From Erythrobacter sp. (GTDB lineage Bacteria > Pseudomonadota > Alphaproteobacteria > Sphingomonadales > Sphingomonadaceae), in assembly GCA_029937545.1 (NCBI GenBank), contig JAPYPR010000016.1, positions 1 through 44,794 on the forward strand: 44,794 nt of DNA. Direction: 5' to 3'. Under the pieces are notes generated by a model, which saw only the letters and a program-made list of their open reading frames with translations, did not search any database and was not told the DNA's origin. This document shows, piece after piece, positions 15,724 through 24,298 of the stretch (within the stretch, counting starts at the first letter, position 1; each line of letters starts with the position of its first letter). A program made the translations under genes and the position numbers.

Positions 15724-16680
15724 TCAGCCGTAGCGTTCCGCCGGGCGGATACGGTTCATCGTCAGAGCAAGGTCCGCGATTCCGGCAAACTGCCGGATTG
15801 TCTGCGCCACCATCGCGCGGTCGGCTTGTGGATTCAGCGATCCGCTCTCGAACAGATTGCCGCCCTCCAGCGCCAGCACCATGTTGCCGCCGGTAAATAC
15901 GACCGCGCTGCCCTTGCCCTCGAACAGCCGCTCGAGATTGAGCAGCCGCTCGATATATTCGGGGTTGATCAGCCAGCGCGCCTCGGTCTGGTCGGTGGTG
16001 TAGACGTCGAACCGGTCTTCGAATTCCGGGCTGACCATGTCCGCGAGCTGCAGCACCTGCCCGTCCAGCTTCACGCTGTCTTTCGCCCCGCCGAAGAGCT
16101 TCTTGAACTGCCCGTCCTTCGCGAGCAGCGTGGTGCCATGGAACGGGCGTTCGAATGACACAGACACGATAGCACCGCGGAATACCGTGACCCAGCGGCG
16201 GTTCTTGCCCGATCCGCGCCGCTCCTGCAGGTGCGCCTCATGCAAGGTGAAGTCGTGGCCTGCCGTCTCGCCCTCCCACAAATCTTCGAAATCGCGTTTC
16301 TGGTGCTTGGGAAGCAGCCGGAATTCGCGCGCAATTTCGAAGGCGCCGGTGGCTTCGCAATCATGGCAATAGGTGAGGCCCAGCGCGCCCGCGATCGCCT
16401 TGTTAATGCCCGTCTTGACCTGTTTCTTCGCCTTCTGCTTCGGGATTTGCGCCCACGCCCAGGCACCGGCAAAGACAAAGCCCGTCAGCCACAGCTTCGG
16501 CGTGAATTCGATCGGCACGAGGATTAAGAAAAACGCGGCCAGCGGCAGCAGCAGCATGCCGGCCTTCCACACGCGGTCCCACGATTGCGCGACCGCATCG
16601 GCGCGGACCTGCGCCTGACCCTCCAGCCACGCGCCGAGGTCGCCCGCCATCAGCCGGTCCGCGTCGGGATATTCGATCAC
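15724..16680 (-). CDS. DUF3137 domain membrane protein
   Basis: A 318-residue protein with two adjacent hydrophobic segments (about residues 40-58 and 63-80) followed by a long soluble domain of the DUF3137 type. Recognisable pieces are YCHDCEATGAF, HQKRDFEDLWEG, FRGAIVSVSFERPFHGTTLL and a late VFTGGNMVLALE strand. DUF3137 genes are often beside lemA, as here, where the two are divergent with 67 bp between them. The function is unknown; the pairing suggests a shared envelope role. Convergent and abutting with nspC (TGATCA across the two stops). Confidence 0.88.
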   Translation of the reverse strand: MIEYPDADRLMAGDLGAWLEGQAQVRADAVAQSWDRVWKAGMLLLPLAAFFLILVPIEFTPKLWLTGFVFAGAWAWAQIPKQKAKKQVKTGINKAIAGALGLTYCHDCEATGAFEIAREFRLLPKHQKRDFEDLWEGETAGHDFTLHEAHLQERRGSGKNRRWVTVFRGAIVSVSFERPFHGTTLLAKDGQFKKLFGGAKDSVKLDGQVLQLADMVSPEFEDRFDVYTTDQTEARWLINPEYIERLLNLERLFEGKGSAVVFTGGNMVLALEGGNLFESGSLNPQADRAMVAQTIRQFAGIADLALTMNRIRPAERYG

Positions 16681-16747
16681 GCCCTACTTCCCCCGTTAAC
16701 GTCTTCGGTCTAACATAGGGGACGAAACGTAAAAGGGGGGTTTTACC

Positions 16748-17323
16748 GTGTTCGAAGTCGCCAGCGCATTCTGGACGTCCGTCGCCCTGTTCCTGGGTGC
16801 CGGCCTCGTGATCCTGCTGATCGTAATCTACAACAGGCTCGTCGCCCAGCGCCAGAACGTGAAGCAGGGCGTCGCCGATATCGACGCGCAGCTTCGCCAG
16901 CGGCACGATTTGATCCCCAATCTGGTCGAAACGGTAAAGGGCTATGCCGGGCACGAGCGCGAGACGCTCGATGCGGTGATTTCCGCGCGCAACCAGGCCG
17001 CGAATGGCCCGATCACCTCCAGCGACGAACAGGGCCTACGCGTTGCGCTCGACCGCCTGCTGGCCTTGAGCGAGAATTATCCCGATCTCAAGGCATCCGC
17101 CAATTTCCAGGAACTGCAGCGCGAGTTGAGCCACGTCGAGGACAAGCTGGCTGCCGCGCGCCGCGCCCTCAACGCTGCCGTCTCGCGCTACAACACCGCG
17201 CGCGAGAGTTTCCCGGCGGTGCTGTTTGCCGGCCTGCTTGGCTTCAAGGAGGCGGATTTCCACCGCCTCGACGACAGCGAGAAGGGCACGGTGGACCAGG
17301 TGCCGTCGATCAGCTTCCAGTAA
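16748..17323 (+). CDS. LemA family membrane protein
   Basis: A 191-residue LemA protein with one N-terminal transmembrane helix (about residues 10-30), then the family motif YNRLVAQRQNVKQGVADIDAQL, given here as YNRLVAQRQNVKQG plus VADIDAQLRQRHDLIPN. The soluble part is a helical bundle ending with SRYNTARESFPAVLFAGLLGF, likewise characteristic. The function is unresolved; LemA is exposed on the outside of the membrane. The GTG start is preceded by GGGGGG (16735-16740), which sits in the loop of a possible GTAAAA/TTTTAC hairpin (16729-16746). Confidence 0.92.
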   Translation: MFEVASAFWTSVALFLGAGLVILLIVIYNRLVAQRQNVKQGVADIDAQLRQRHDLIPNLVETVKGYAGHERETLDAVISARNQAANGPITSSDEQGLRVALDRLLALSENYPDLKASANFQELQRELSHVEDKLAAARRALNAAVSRYNTARESFPAVLFAGLLGFKEADFHRLDDSEKGTVDQVPSISFQ

Positions 17324-17352
17324 CGCGTTTTCGGGAACGACCCAGCGCAAGA

Positions 17353-17381
17353 CAGGCCCGCCGCACCCTGCGGCGGGCTTG
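17353..17381 (+). terminator. Terminator-like hairpin after lemA
   Basis: A 13-bp stem (one G-T pair) with a CCC loop; arms 17353-17365 and 17369-17381. The following bases contain only a short T-rich stretch (TTTTC a few bases on), so it is a strong hairpin with a weak tail. It lies 30 bp after the lemA stop and separates lemA from the decarboxylase leader. Confidence 0.75.
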
Positions 17382-17403
17382 CACATTTTCGCCGCATATT
17401 CAC

Positions 17404-17431
17404 TTGCGTTTCATGATGCAGCTTCTATACG
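17404..17431 (+). promoter_or_regulatory. Possible promoter of the ornithine-type decarboxylase
   Basis: TTGCGT (17404-17409) and TATACG (17426-17431) are 16 bp apart, which is a fair sigma-70-like match. It lies just before the structured leader, giving a predicted transcript start near 17437. Based on spacing and sequence only. Confidence 0.4.
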
Positions 17432-17440
17432 CGCCGCTCC

Positions 17441-17536
17441 CGCTGCCCCGCCCCCATCGAAGGGGGGACTTCCTAACCGCAAGGCAGCTTGTCGTTTCAT
17501 GGTCCGCCAGGACCGTTTAGGGGGTCCCTTGAGTTG
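17441..17536 (+). promoter_or_regulatory. Structured leader of the decarboxylase gene, speF-element candidate
   Basis: The leader can form a closing helix from GGGAC (17465-17469) with GTCCC (17524-17528) and CCTAA (17472-17476) with TTAGG (17517-17521), with a two-by-two internal loop. Inside are two hairpins: CAAG/CTTG (17480-17491) and GGTCC/GGACC (17501-17514). The 3' strand of the closing helix contains the only good ribosome binding site, AGGGGG (17519-17524), nine bases before TTG 17534. A competing upstream hairpin CCCCC/GGGGG (17451-17466) shares G residues with the helix. An RNA element named speF is known upstream of ornithine decarboxylase genes in alphaproteobacteria; this leader is a likely member, but I could not run the model. 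Confidence 0.6.
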
Positions 17537-18736
17537 CAGCATTTCCCTGACGCCCAAGCCGTAGTCCGCGCCCTTCGCCCGGAAGAGCCGGTCATTCTCA
17601 ACCGCCCGCACGCTGCGGCGCGCGCTGCCCGCTTCTTTGTCGAGAAGTTTCCGGGCAGGGCGCTCTATGCGGTGAAGGCCAATCCGTCGCCCGAGCTCCT
17701 GCAGATCCTGTGGGACAATGGCGTGACGCATTACGATGTCGCCTCCATCGCGGAAGTACGACTGGTGCGCGCGACCCTGCCGCAGGCGACGCTGTGCTTC
17801 ATGCATCCGGTCAAATCGCCCGGCGCGATCCGCGAGGCGTATCACCGGCATGGCGTAAAGACCTTCAGCCTCGATAGCGTCGAGGAACTGGAGAAGATCG
17901 TCGTGGCCTGCCGTGACGAAGAGGGCAACGCTGCCACCGATCTGCGCCTCTGCATCCGCCTGCGCGTCTCCAGCGAGCATGCTGCGCTGAGCCTCGCCGC
18001 AAAATTCGGCTGCGACCTCACCGAAGCGCCCGCGCTGCTCCAGCAGACCCGCCAGCATTGCGACTGGCTGGGCGTGTGCTTCCACGTCGGCAGCCAGGCT
18101 ATGAGCCCCTTCGCCTATGTCCAGGCGATCGACCGCGTGCGCGCGGCCATTGCCGAAGCCTCGGTCGTGATCGACATGATCGACGTCGGCGGAGGTTTCC
18201 CGTCGGTCTATCCGGGCATGGAACCGCCCCCGCTGGAAGACTATTTCAAGATCATCCACCAGCACTTCTACGCCCTGCCGATCGCCTATAACGCGGAGCT
18301 GTGGTGCGAGCCGGGCCGTGCACTGTGCGCGGAATATTCTTCGCTCGTGGTGAAAGTCGAGAAGCGCCGCGGCGAAGAACTCTACATCAACGACGGCGCT
18401 TACGGCGCATTGTTCGATGCCGCGCATGTGGACTGGAAATTTCCGGTCCGCGCGCTGGAGGACGATCTCATCAAGCCCGGGATGGACTTCGCCTTCTACG
18501 GCCCAACCTGCGACGATGCCGATTACATGCCCGGCCCCTTCGCCCTGCCGGAGGACATCCAGGCGGGCGACTATATCGAGATCGGCATGCTCGGCGCCTA
18601 TGGCGCGGCGATGAAGACCGATTTCAACGGCTTCGGCGCGGCGGAGCGGATTATCGTCACCGACGAACCTATGGCGAGCCTTTATGACGGCAGCCGCACC
18701 CGTCCGGAAGCCGACAACGTCGTCAGTTTGCGCTGA
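17534..18736 (+). CDS. Type III PLP-dependent ornithine (or lysine/ornithine) decarboxylase
   Basis: A 400-residue eukaryotic-type ODC fold enzyme. Lys48 in YAVKANPSPEL binds PLP, HVGSQAMSP and DVGGGFPSVYPG follow, CEPGRAL contacts the cofactor phosphate, and Cys326 in GPTCDDADYM is the active-site cysteine. The product is putrescine (or cadaverine), the substrate of the dehydrogenase at 11870-13081. The start is TTG 17534, which opens as (M)QHFPDAQAVVRALRPEEPVI. A longer frame back to 17489 would run through the structured leader, and its extra residues are not protein-like. AGGGGG lies nine bases upstream. Ornithine versus lysine preference is not decidable from sequence. Confidence 0.93.
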   Translation: MQHFPDAQAVVRALRPEEPVILNRPHAAARAARFFVEKFPGRALYAVKANPSPELLQILWDNGVTHYDVASIAEVRLVRATLPQATLCFMHPVKSPGAIREAYHRHGVKTFSLDSVEELEKIVVACRDEEGNAATDLRLCIRLRVSSEHAALSLAAKFGCDLTEAPALLQQTRQHCDWLGVCFHVGSQAMSPFAYVQAIDRVRAAIAEASVVIDMIDVGGGFPSVYPGMEPPPLEDYFKIIHQHFYALPIAYNAELWCEPGRALCAEYSSLVVKVEKRRGEELYINDGAYGALFDAAHVDWKFPVRALEDDLIKPGMDFAFYGPTCDDADYMPGPFALPEDIQAGDYIEIGMLGAYGAAMKTDFNGFGAAERIIVTDEPMASLYDGSRTRPEADNVVSLR

Positions 18737-18742
18737 AAACGA

Positions 18743-19516
18743 TCAGCCGTGCTCGGCGCGGTGGCGGTCGAGCACGGGCTTCACCCGGCCGAGCGCCTCG
18801 CCGATCAGCGTCGGAAATTCTTCCTCGCCCAGCTCGCGCAGGGCATTGTGGGCGGCGGCCACGCGGCGTGCGTCAGCCCAGTCGATCCCGAGGTCGATCG
18901 CCCAGTCCCTGAATTCGTCGGCAGCTCCCGCCTTCGGGCCGAGCGCTTTGTCCAGCGTCGGATGGAAGCTCAGGAGCCCGGTCATCGGCAGGGCCGAGAG
19001 CGGGAATCCCTTGTCGAGGTAAACCAGCGTATCGTCCACATGGATCGTCCCGCTGGCACGGTGCAGCGCGAGGATCGACGAGAAATGCACCGACTCGTCC
19101 TCGCAGACCAGCGGCATGCCCCTCGGCTGCGAGAAGGCGAAGGTATCGCCGAACTTGTCGGCCAGTGCCGGTTCTTCGCACCGGGTCGCGTGCCAGGGCA
19201 GGTCAGGCAGTTTCTCGTGATGGCGCGCGGTGCCGTAAAGCGTCGCATCCGGATAGGCGCGGTGCATCGACTCGCAATGCAGCGTGTGGAACGGGTGGAG
19301 ATTGATAATCGCATCGAGCTTGCGCCCTTCGTCGGTCAGCGCATCGACCTGCTGGCGGACCTGCGCGGGCAGCGTGTAGCTGTCGAGGAACACGAAGCGG
19401 CCGTTCTCCCGCCGCACCAGAGAGCACTGCGTCCCGATATCGAGCAGGCCGCCGACCCGCACCTCGCCGGTTATGCGCCAGAAGCCATCGGCAAGTCGGG
19501 TCATCGTCTCGGGCAT
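18743..19516 (-). CDS. Metallo-beta-lactamase-fold-like protein of unknown function
   Basis: A 257-residue protein I do not firmly recognise. The layout is like an MBL-fold hydrolase: an N-terminal beta-rich part (GFWRITGEVRVGGLLDIGTQCSLVRR), a FVFLDSY strand, then NLHPFHTLH with His74, His77 and His80, where MBL proteins carry HxHxDH. The spacing and the missing Asp differ from the canonical motif, so metal binding and activity are uncertain. The ATG at 19516 is preceded by GAAGGA at good spacing. It is convergent with the decarboxylase (6 bp gap) and divergent from the glutathione transferase gene. Confidence 0.65.
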   Translation of the reverse strand: MPETMTRLADGFWRITGEVRVGGLLDIGTQCSLVRRENGRFVFLDSYTLPAQVRQQVDALTDEGRKLDAIINLHPFHTLHCESMHRAYPDATLYGTARHHEKLPDLPWHATRCEEPALADKFGDTFAFSQPRGMPLVCEDESVHFSSILALHRASGTIHVDDTLVYLDKGFPLSALPMTGLLSFHPTLDKALGPKAGAADEFRDWAIDLGIDWADARRVAAAHNALRELGEEEFPTLIGEALGRVKPVLDRHRAEHG

Positions 19517-19662
19517 TGCAATTCCTTCGTTGGGGGTTGCTGACCCTACGCCTCCCGCGCCCGATATATCCCCGAACGGGATGCCAGAGCGACGATTTGG
19601 AATTCCGCTTGCGTCGTCTTCCGCCCCTGCCAACAATGCAGGCGAGAGAGGAGAGGCCGCCG

Positions 19663-20361
19663 ATGATCGAATTCTTCACCGCGCCAGCGCCCAATGGGTG
19701 GAAGGTCGCCATCATGCTCGAAGAATGCGGGCTGGACTACGAGCCGCGCTGGGTGAACCTGGCGGCGGGCGATCAGCACACGGAGGATTACCTCGCGATC
19801 AATCCCAATGGCCGGATCCCTGCGATCACCGACCATGCGCCTAATGACGGCGGCGATCCGGTGACGATCTTCGAATCCGGTGCGGTGCTGCTGTATCTTG
19901 CGGAAAAGTCGGGCTGCTTCGTGCCCGATGACCTGCGCGGCCGGTCCCGTGTGCGGCAATGGCTTTTCTGGCAGGTGGGGCATCTGGGGCCGACGCTGGG
20001 CCAGCACGGCCACTTCCACCTCTATGCCGAGGAGAAGCTGCCTTACGCCATCGAGCGTTTCCACCGCGAGGCGCTGCGCGTGTACGGGGTCATGGAACGC
20101 CAGCTCGCCGACAACGAGCACATCGCGGGGCAGGACTACACCATCGCCGACATGGCCTGCTTCCCTTGGGTGCGGACGTGGAAGGCGCAAGGAATTCCGC
20201 TGGAAGACTTCGCCCATGTGAGGCGCTGGTACGACGCGCTCAAAGAGCGCGAGGGGCTGCGGCGCGGCGTCGCGCTCGGCAGCGATATGGCGCGGCGCGG
20301 GGAGATGAGCGAAGAAGAGCGCAGGAACCTGTTCGGCACCGACAAGGCGAGGGTGCAATGA
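19663..20361 (+). CDS. Glutathione S-transferase family protein, YfcG-like disulfide-bond oxidoreductase
   Basis: A 232-residue Nu-class-type glutathione transferase. It follows E. coli YfcG closely in layout: FFTAPAPNGWKVAIMLEE at the N-terminus (the APNG stretch contacts glutathione), NPNGRIPAITDH, FESGAVLLYLAEK, and the QWLFWQVGHLGPTLGQHGHF segment, which I quote here as QWLFWQVGHLGP. YfcG and YghU have disulfide-bond reductase activity with two bound glutathiones. The C-terminus has an extra tail of about 20 charged residues. The stop overlaps the next start (ATGA), so it is coupled to the DsbA-fold isomerase, itself glutathione-dependent in known members. Confidence 0.92.
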   Translation: MIEFFTAPAPNGWKVAIMLEECGLDYEPRWVNLAAGDQHTEDYLAINPNGRIPAITDHAPNDGGDPVTIFESGAVLLYLAEKSGCFVPDDLRGRSRVRQWLFWQVGHLGPTLGQHGHFHLYAEEKLPYAIERFHREALRVYGVMERQLADNEHIAGQDYTIADMACFPWVRTWKAQGIPLEDFAHVRRWYDALKEREGLRRGVALGSDMARRGEMSEEERRNLFGTDKARVQ

Positions 20362-20972
20362 CCGTTGCGGTGGAATTCTACTTCGATTTGTCGAGCCCGT
20401 GGACGCGGCTCGCCTTCGCGAATATCCGCCCGGCGCTTGACGGTCTGGATTGCACTATCCGCTGGCGACCCTTCCTGGTGGGCGGGGTGTTCAATGCGGT
20501 GAACCCGTCGGTGTACGAGAGCCGCAAGCCGGAAAATGCGGCGAAGCTGGCGCGCAGCTTCGATTGGCTGAAACAATGGGCGCAGCTGGCCGGTGTCGGG
20601 ATGAACTTTCCGACCGAGCATCACCCACTGAAATCGGTCCACGCCATGCGGTTCTGCTGCGCGCTCGAAGACGATCAGGATGCCTTGGAGCGCTTCTCCG
20701 ATGTCGCGTTCGAGGCCTATTTCACCGAGGGCCGCAATCTCGACGATCCAGCGGAATTGGTGACGGTGGCCAGCTACTGCGGTTTCGATGGATCTGCCCT
20801 AGGAGAACAAGCGGCCAGCCAGCCAATAAAGGATCGGCTGCGCGCCAATACCGAAGAAGCGATCGAGCGCGGCGCCTTCGGTTCTCCGACGTTGTTCGTC
20901 GGCGGCGAGCACATGTATTTCGGCAATGACCAACTGCCGCTGGTCAGGCAGAAGGTGGCCGAGCTCGCCTAG
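20358..20972 (+). CDS. 2-hydroxychromene-2-carboxylate isomerase-like DsbA-fold protein
   Basis: A 204-residue kappa-class GST/HCCA isomerase family protein. Visible features are YFDLSSPWTRLAFANI, with Ser in the active-site position that holds glutathione, WRPFLVGGVFNAVN, and GAFGSPTLFVGGEHMYFGNDQL near the C-terminus, quoted here as GAFGSPTLFVGGEHMYFG. Known members isomerise 2-hydroxychromene-2-carboxylate in naphthalene degradation, but no aromatic-degradation genes are nearby, so a general glutathione-dependent role is more likely. It overlaps the glutathione transferase gene by ATGA, and its stop overlaps the stop of the convergent nitroreductase (CTAG). Confidence 0.88.
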   Translation: MTVAVEFYFDLSSPWTRLAFANIRPALDGLDCTIRWRPFLVGGVFNAVNPSVYESRKPENAAKLARSFDWLKQWAQLAGVGMNFPTEHHPLKSVHAMRFCCALEDDQDALERFSDVAFEAYFTEGRNLDDPAELVTVASYCGFDGSALGEQAASQPIKDRLRANTEEAIERGAFGSPTLFVGGEHMYFGNDQLPLVRQKVAELA

Positions 20973-21664
20973 TCGTCGAACCCGAAAAAACGCGCCGCTT
21001 CCTTCACCTCGCGGCGGGTGATCTTGACCGGGTTGGCGGGGAAGTCCTCGTCCGGCCAGCCCATGGCGACGGCCTTCATGATGACTTGATCGTCCGGGAT
21101 ATTCGCATGTTCGCGCACGACCGGGCTTTGCATGATGCCCTGTGAATTGATGACGCAGCCGAGCCCGCGCGACCATGCCGCATTGACCAGCGCAGTCGTC
21201 ACCGCGCCGCAATCGAACGGCGTATCGTCGCTGCCGGAGAGTTCCTTGTCGTAGGTCACGATGACGCAGACGGGCGCGTCGAACTGGCGGAAACCGCGCA
21301 GCACCCAGTCCTGCTGCGCATCCTTGTCGTCGCGTTCGATCCCCATGGCCTCGAACAATTGCACGGCGCAGCCGATCTGCCGCTCGCGGTGCTTGCCCGC
21401 GAAGGGCTCGCCGCGGCGGAATTCGCGGCTGTCCGGCTCGCCGGCAAGGATACGTTCGGTATTGCCCTTGCGGATCCGGTCGAGCGGCTCGCCGGCGATG
21501 ACGTGAAAATTGTAGGGCTGCGTGTTCATCGAGGAGGGTGAGCGCATGGCCAGCGCCAGCACTTCCTCGATCAAGTCGCGCGGCACCGGCTTGTCCAGAT
21601 AGCCGCGGATGGAGCGGCGGCCGTTGACCACCTCGTCGAAAGTCATGTCCGGATTGCCGCTCAT
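20969..21664 (-). CDS. Nitroreductase family flavoprotein
   Basis: A 231-residue FMN-dependent nitroreductase-type protein. The N-terminal RRSIRGYLDKPVPRDLIEEVL segment (quoted as RRSIRGYLDKPVP) and AMRSPSSMNTQPYNFHVIAG bind FMN and define the family, and ALVNAAWSRGLGCVINSQG is the mid-domain helix. The C-terminal MGWPDEDFPAN with the following RREV completes the fold. Substrates of the family range from nitroaromatics to quinones and cannot be assigned here. GGGAGAG precedes the ATG. Confidence 0.92.
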   Translation of the reverse strand: MSGNPDMTFDEVVNGRRSIRGYLDKPVPRDLIEEVLALAMRSPSSMNTQPYNFHVIAGEPLDRIRKGNTERILAGEPDSREFRRGEPFAGKHRERQIGCAVQLFEAMGIERDDKDAQQDWVLRGFRQFDAPVCVIVTYDKELSGSDDTPFDCGAVTTALVNAAWSRGLGCVINSQGIMQSPVVREHANIPDDQVIMKAVAMGWPDEDFPANPVKITRREVKEAARFFGFDD

Positions 21665-21727
21665 CGTTCTCTCCCAAAGGCGTTTCGAAAGGGGACTTAA
21701 CGTGCACCACGCGCTGGGCGAAATACC

Positions 21728-22921
21728 TTACGGCCGCGTCTGCGGCAGGCAGGTTCCAATGGCGGCATCGGGGAACAGGCGGCAGTCGAAATAGACGATC
21801 GGGTCGCGGCCCTGCCGAGCGGGCAGGTAGCTGAAGCGCAGCGTGCTGCGCGCGGCGAAGGGGAGGGGCAGTTCGCCCGGCATGTCCGATGCGCTGCTCC
21901 AGCCATAGACCTGGCAATAGCGATTCCCGGGGCAGAGCGCGCGAGCCTTGTCGACGAGCGCCTGCGGCGAATCATTGCCGGAGACGAGGACGAAGTGGAC
22001 ACCGGGGTCTGGCGATCCGGGATTGGTAGTCGTGGGCGGAGATGGAGCCGCATTGCTGCTGTCACTGGCACCGTCGGCGGTGATGGTGCGGATCGCGACG
22101 CCAGTGTCGACGAGTTGCGGAAACAGGTCGGCAGGCCGCTCCACCGCCTGCGCCCGGCTGCGCAGCGCCAGGGGATCGGGCTCGCCTCCGGCATAGCGGG
22201 CGGAGAAGCCGCGCTGCGTGCCCCAGGCGCCCTTCCAGCGCAGGAAGATGTGCGGCCCGACCACCGCAACCTTGTCGAGCGAGGGCGACCAGTAGGGGTA
22301 GACGTAATCGGCGTGGTAATGCGTTGCGGTGCCGACCGGTTGGTGCACATAGCCGCCGAGCGCTTCTTCCGCCCGAGCACGGGCGTTGCGCCATGCTGCG
22401 TCCGAGTAACGCCGTGCGAGCGAGCCGTCGCAGGTAAAGGTGAACTGGCAACCGCTGGGCCGCTGCGATCCTTCGAACACCGCGCCGCAGACGGTGTTGG
22501 CGAAGGCGGGGTGGCGCGTGCGGTTGAGCACCACCTGCATCACCGCGCGCTGGTCCGCATCGCCCCCACCCGCTTCCGCCAGGGCTGCCAGCGCCAGGCA
22601 ATCGCGGGCGCGGGTGCGGTCGGCACTATCGCCGCCAAAGGTGAATGGCGCGATGGGCGAGAGCGCCGCGGGATCGATCGGCACGGCGGCGTTGCGGGTC
22701 TGTGCATCGTCTGTGGCGAGTTCCGACGTCAGCACCGTGTCGTCAGCGGAGGCCGGCAGGTCCGGCAGGACGAGTGGCTGCTCCGTAGCTTCCACCTGCC
22801 TCTGGTCGGGTTCGGGATGAGCCTGAAAGATCGCAAGCAGCAGCAGCGGCAGCAGTACGAGGGCCGCCAGCGCAGCGAACGGCCCAATACCGTCGATCTT
22901 GTCGGATTGCTCTGCGTCCAT
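21728..22921 (-). CDS. Cell wall hydrolase, SleB type, with N-terminal membrane anchor
   Basis: A 397-residue protein. One hydrophobic helix (about residues 15-32) works as a signal anchor, followed by a low-complexity linker to about residue 100. A SleB/CwlJ-type domain comes next: CLALAALAEAGGGDADQRA with the catalytic-type Glu, QVVLNRTRHPAFANTVCGAV, and CQFTFTCDG. A THYHADYVYPYWS segment completes the hydrolase. The C-terminal 120 residues form a separate region with four cysteines that I do not recognise. Such enzymes are muramoyl amidases or lytic transglycosylases of peptidoglycan. The start ATG 22921 is preferred over an in-frame TTG nine bases upstream. Confidence 0.85.
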   Translation of the reverse strand: MDAEQSDKIDGIGPFAALAALVLLPLLLLAIFQAHPEPDQRQVEATEQPLVLPDLPASADDTVLTSELATDDAQTRNAAVPIDPAALSPIAPFTFGGDSADRTRARDCLALAALAEAGGGDADQRAVMQVVLNRTRHPAFANTVCGAVFEGSQRPSGCQFTFTCDGSLARRYSDAAWRNARARAEEALGGYVHQPVGTATHYHADYVYPYWSPSLDKVAVVGPHIFLRWKGAWGTQRGFSARYAGGEPDPLALRSRAQAVERPADLFPQLVDTGVAIRTITADGASDSSNAAPSPPTTTNPGSPDPGVHFVLVSGNDSPQALVDKARALCPGNRYCQVYGWSSASDMPGELPLPFAARSTLRFSYLPARQGRDPIVYFDCRLFPDAAIGTCLPQTRP

Positions 22922-22968
22922 CACCGGCAATGTAGGAATGCGCGCGGGCGCAAAACAGGCGGGGGGTG

Positions 22969-24189
22969 TCAGGCCGCCTGCTTGAGCTCGAGCTCCAGCC
23001 GGCCCCAGATCTCGACCAGCGCACCGACCAGCTCGTCCATCATCGCGGGCGTATGGGCGGGGCCGGGGGTGAAGCGCAGGCGCTCCGTCCCGCGCGGCAC
23101 GGTCGGGAAATTGATCGGCTGCACATAGACGCCGTATTCGGCCAGCAGGATATCGCTGATCTTTTTCGCGCGCACCGGGTCGCCGACCATCAACGGGACG
23201 ATGTGGGTGACGCTGTCCATCACCGGCAGGCCCGCATCGCGCATCTTCTGCTTGAGCGTGGCGGCGGCAGCCTGCTGCCCGTCGCGTTCCTCGCTGTTTG
23301 CCTTGAGATGGCGGACGGCCGCCAGCACGCCCGCGACCAGCACCGGGCTGAGCGAGGTGGTGAAGATGAAGCCGGGCGCGTAGGAGCGGATACAGTCGAT
23401 GATCCGCGTGTCGGCTGCGATATAACCGCCCATTACGCCGAACGCCTTGCCCAGCGTGCCTTCGATGATGTCGATCCGGTCGGCTGCTTCGTCACGCTCG
23501 GTAATGCCGCCGCCGCGCTTGCCATACATGCCGACGGCGTGGACCTCGTCGACATAGGTCAGCGCGTTGTGCTTTTCGGCTAGGTCGCAGATCGCGTGGA
23601 TCGGGGCCACGTCGCCATCCATCGAATAGACGCTTTCGAAAGCGATCAGCTTGGGAGTCGCTTCGTCTTCGGCGGCCAGCAGTTCTTCCAGATGCTCGAG
23701 ATCGTTGTGGCGGAAAACGCGCTTTTCGCAGCCCGAATTGCGGATGCCCGCGATCATGCTTGCGTGGTTGAGCTCGTCCGAGAAGATCACGCAGCCCGGC
23801 AGCAGCTTGGCGAGCGTCGAGAGCGTGGCGTCGTTCGAGACGTAGCCGCTGGTGAACAGCAGCGCGCCGTCCTTGCCGTGAAGATCGGCCAGCTCATGCT
23901 CCAGCTGGATATGGTAGTGCGTGTTGCCGCCGATGTTGCGGGTGCCGCCGGAGCCTGCGCCGACGTCGTGCAGCGCCTCTTCCATCGCTTCGATCACTTT
24001 GGGGTGCTGGCCCATGGCGAGGTAGTCGTTCGAACACCACACGGTAATCGGCTTCGGCCCGTTGTGGCCGGCAAAGCAGCGCGCATTGGGGAAGGTGCCC
24101 TTGTTGCGCAGGATGTCGATGAACACGCGATAGCGACCCTCCGTGTGGAGGCGGTCGATGGCTTCGTCGAAGATCTGGTCGTAGTTCAC
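22969..24189 (-). CDS. hemA: 5-aminolevulinate synthase
   Basis: A 406-residue fold-type I PLP enzyme condensing glycine and succinyl-CoA, the first step of haem and chlorophyll synthesis by the C4 route of alphaproteobacteria. The GTG at 24189 gives the normal opening (M)[14 protein letters not shown] and puts the PLP lysine (GTLGKAFGV) at position 248, the number known from Rhodobacter. The frame continues to ATG 24270, but that would add 27 residues absent from the family. [14 protein letters not shown] and [10 protein letters not shown] are further landmarks. The 3' end is close to the cell wall hydrolase gene, and murI lies upstream on the same strand. Confidence 0.96.
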   Translation of the reverse strand: MNYDQIFDEAIDRLHTEGRYRVFIDILRNKGTFPNARCFAGHNGPKPITVWCSNDYLAMGQHPKVIEAMEEALHDVGAGSGGTRNIGGNTHYHIQLEHELADLHGKDGALLFTSGYVSNDATLSTLAKLLPGCVIFSDELNHASMIAGIRNSGCEKRVFRHNDLEHLEELLAAEDEATPKLIAFESVYSMDGDVAPIHAICDLAEKHNALTYVDEVHAVGMYGKRGGGITERDEAADRIDIIEGTLGKAFGVMGGYIAADTRIIDCIRSYAPGFIFTTSLSPVLVAGVLAAVRHLKANSEERDGQQAAAATLKQKMRDAGLPVMDSVTHIVPLMVGDPVRAKKISDILLAEYGVYVQPINFPTVPRGTERLRFTPGPAHTPAMMDELVGALVEIWGRLELELKQAA

Positions 24190-24298
24190 GCGGGAACCGT
24201 CCCGTATCGGCGCCGCGCGTTCGCGGCCAAGTTCGGGCGCGACATAGGGCGAATGGCGGCGCAATTCCACCGCGATCTTTGCGAATCGTTCGCAAGGC

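Noticed and set aside
20358..20972. Aromatic (naphthalene) degradation locus
   Set aside because: Only a HCCA-isomerase-like gene and a glutathione transferase are present, with no dioxygenase or ring-cleavage gene, so a degradation pathway is not supported.
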